Shown: one piece after another, positions 21,574-22,721 of the stretch | Numbering within the stretch: the stretch's first letter is position 1 | Layout of the letters: each line of letters begins with the position of its first letter | DNA from: an uncultured Bacilli bacterium | GTDB lineage: Bacteria > Bacillota_I > Bacilli_A > RF39 > UBA660 | Direction of reading: 5' to 3' | Assembly (NCBI GenBank): GCA_910586295.1 | Contig: CAJUGE010000032.1 | Location: 1-22,721, forward strand | Length of the DNA stretch: 22,721 nt | Translations under genes and position numbers: made by a program | Notes under the pieces: model-generated | The model's input: only the letters and a program-made list of their open reading frames with translations | Databases searched by the model: none | Told to the model about the DNA's origin: nothing

Positions 21574-22560
21574 TTACCAAGAAATTCCACTCACTTGTGC
21601 ATGTGTTTTTCTCATGTTGTCATAATTACTATCTATTCCATTATCAGCAAAAGATATTATATTATACAAATTTGTATCAAGTATCACGTTTGCTAGTTCA
21701 CTAAAACTATATGTCTTTTTAGCATGTCTATAAGAACCATAAGCATCTAAAGCATATAAAGTTACATTAGTAGATTTTTGAACATCAAAATACATATAGG
21801 CTGAATGATTAGTAACTTCTTCAACATGAACACCTTCTGATGTATCTAAACCGTTTGGCTCTAAAGGAATTACAACTGAATATCCACCTAAGCCTATTCT
21901 CCAATTAGAACTGTTAGCATTAAAAGAACTACCACCTGACCATGGAACATAACCACTTCCAGCAACATAGTTATTTTTGATCCAACTATAACTTGCAAAT
22001 TTTGATGAAGCGATAGGACTAATATTAGAACTATTGAATGCTATTGCAAGCACATCTTTTCCTCTATGACTTGGAACTTTTGTCCAAGTTATATCTGATC
22101 TAAATCTATAATTATTTCCAACTTTTATAATTTGCGTACGCAATTTTTTACTATCAGTTTCCCAACAAGAATCTCCTTCCCCACAATTAGCTAATGGCAT
22201 TATATTGGCTTCTTCTTCTGATACTTCTTCTTCTATTACTTCATATTCATCTTTTAAAACATTTCCATTTTCATCTGTTTTAGGAATATAAGTTGTTCTA
22301 ATATATTTGTAATCAGTAGCTACGACTTCTCCTCTTAGATTTTTATTTGCCTCGAACTCTTCACTTGTCATATTCGCAATTTGATCTTCCGAAAAACTTA
22401 AACTTTCTAGGTTCTTTATTTGAATTTTAGTCATTTTAATTCCATTGTTATTAGTATATATTTTATTATTGAATTCTAATGCAAAACAACTTGCATTAAA
22501 AATATTGAATGCTATAAAAGCAGTAAAAATAATCGATAATATTTTTGTATTTTTTTTCAT
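21574..22560 (-). CDS. Secreted protein of unknown family
   Basis: 328 residues. A Sec signal peptide is clear: MKKNTK, a hydrophobic core, and probable cleavage after ASCFA (residue 27). A pro-like acidic region (about 45-125, with EVIEEEVSEEEANIMPLA) precedes a compact domain (about 126-328) containing CGEGDSCWETDS, WTKVPSHRGKDVLAIAF, SGYVPWSGGSSFNA, and YSVVIPLEPNG. The acidic segment before a Cys- and Trp-containing domain suggests a propeptide, which is inference. No anchor or sorting signal is seen, so it should be released. The ribosome site (GAGAGAAG) is weak compared with neighbours, and a structured leader lies upstream. Family not recognised. Confidence 0.75.
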   Translation of the reverse strand: MKKNTKILSIIFTAFIAFNIFNASCFALEFNNKIYTNNNGIKMTKIQIKNLESLSFSEDQIANMTSEEFEANKNLRGEVVATDYKYIRTTYIPKTDENGNVLKDEYEVIEEEVSEEEANIMPLANCGEGDSCWETDSKKLRTQIIKVGNNYRFRSDITWTKVPSHRGKDVLAIAFNSSNISPIASSKFASYSWIKNNYVAGSGYVPWSGGSSFNANSSNWRIGLGGYSVVIPLEPNGLDTSEGVHVEEVTNHSAYMYFDVQKSTNVTLYALDAYGSYRHAKKTYSFSELANVILDTNLYNIISFADNGIDSNYDNMRKTHAQVSGISW

Positions 22561-22582
22561 ATTTCTTCTCTCTTTCTTAATA

Positions 22583-22610
22583 GGTAGTGTGTAAGGTTTA
22601 TACCACTACC
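22583..22610. repeat. Leader hairpin 1 of the secreted protein gene
   Basis: GGTAGTG, bulged T, GTA, loop AGGTTTA, TAC, CACTACC. No T-run follows on either strand. Its loop region shares AGGTTTATA with hairpin 2. Confidence 0.7.
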
Positions 22611-22627
22611 ACTTGTTTTTCTCTTAT

Positions 22628-22654
22628 AGTTCCTAGGTTTATATCCTAGGAACT
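22628..22654. repeat. Leader hairpin 2 of the secreted protein gene
   Basis: AGTTCCTAGG (22628-22637), loop TTTATAT, CCTAGGAACT (22645-22654): a perfect 10-bp stem. The AGGTTTATA string lies 41 bp from its copy in hairpin 1. A further perfect palindrome CCCTTAAGGG is at 22664-22673. Confidence 0.75.
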
Positions 22655-22683
22655 TAATACCTCCCCTTAAGGGAATGTATTTT

Positions 22684-22713
22684 TATATATTTTTTATTAT
22701 TTTAGTCTATCAA
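22684..22713 (-). promoter_or_regulatory. Possible promoter of the secreted protein gene
   Basis: TTGATA (22713-22708), 18 bases and TATATA (22689-22684) on minus, giving a leader of about 115 bases that contains both hairpins. The surroundings are very AT-rich, so the match is not strong. Confidence 0.4.
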
Positions 22714-22721
22714 AAAATGAC

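Noticed and set aside
1..22721. tRNA, rRNA, insertion sequence, integrase or attachment sites
   Set aside because: No transposase or integrase frame, no terminal inverted repeats around the accessory genes and no tRNA-like cloverleaf were seen.

Overview
The window comes from a strongly AT-rich, low-GC Gram-positive bacterium (Bacillota) using the standard code; TAG, for example, ends ftsW and the lipoprotein gene. Nearly every gene has a strong AGGAGG-type ribosome binding site, and many have near-consensus sigma-A promoters with 17-base spacers. A clear forespore sigma factor (SigG), a YlmC/YmxH-family protein, a SpoVD-like PBP with one PASTA domain and a GluP-like rhomboid point to an endospore-forming lineage. 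An uncultured gut Bacilli group is my guess, not a demonstrated placement.

Layout. 1-4400 is accessory: the 3' end of a class B-like sortase, an ORF6N/PLD-like protein, a class I glutamine amidotransferase of the C26 type, an AAA ATPase/DUF4143 protein and an unrecognised cytoplasmic protein. 4460-9894 is a reduced division and wall cluster on the minus strand (spoVD/ftsI-like PBP, mraY, ftsW/spoVE-like). A second AAA/DUF4143 ATPase sits between mraY and ftsW, where murD is usually found. 10085-11651 holds a membrane protein, a small acidic protein and a lipoprotein. 11714-13666 is transketolase. 13725-14622 is a divergent SOS unit: lexA on plus and a previously uncalled 50-residue membrane protein on minus, separated by three copies of a 14-base box. 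14660-17960 carries the rhomboid protease, TspO/MBR, an RluD-type pseudouridine synthase, lspA and ylmC. 18138-21010 holds sigG and a large anchored InlB-repeat/BIG2 surface protein. 21039-22721 is accessory again: a 16-residue leader ORF overlapping a small gene broken by an amber codon, short repeats, and an unrecognised secreted protein with a two-hairpin leader.

Best leads. (1) The lexA/small membrane protein divergon resembles lexA-yneA and lexA-sosA, but with a non-Bacillus operator sequence and a Cys-Gly LexA cleavage site. (2) Four unrelated accessory genes each have a strong sigma-A promoter embedded in its own palindrome set; the two AAA ATPase paralogues use completely different operator sequences. 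(3) A hairpin pairs the sigG Shine-Dalgarno, parallel to the translational damping known for B. subtilis sigG. (4) The 21 kb region contains a coupled micro-ORF, an in-frame amber and tandem repeats. All of this is read by eye; no database search was run.
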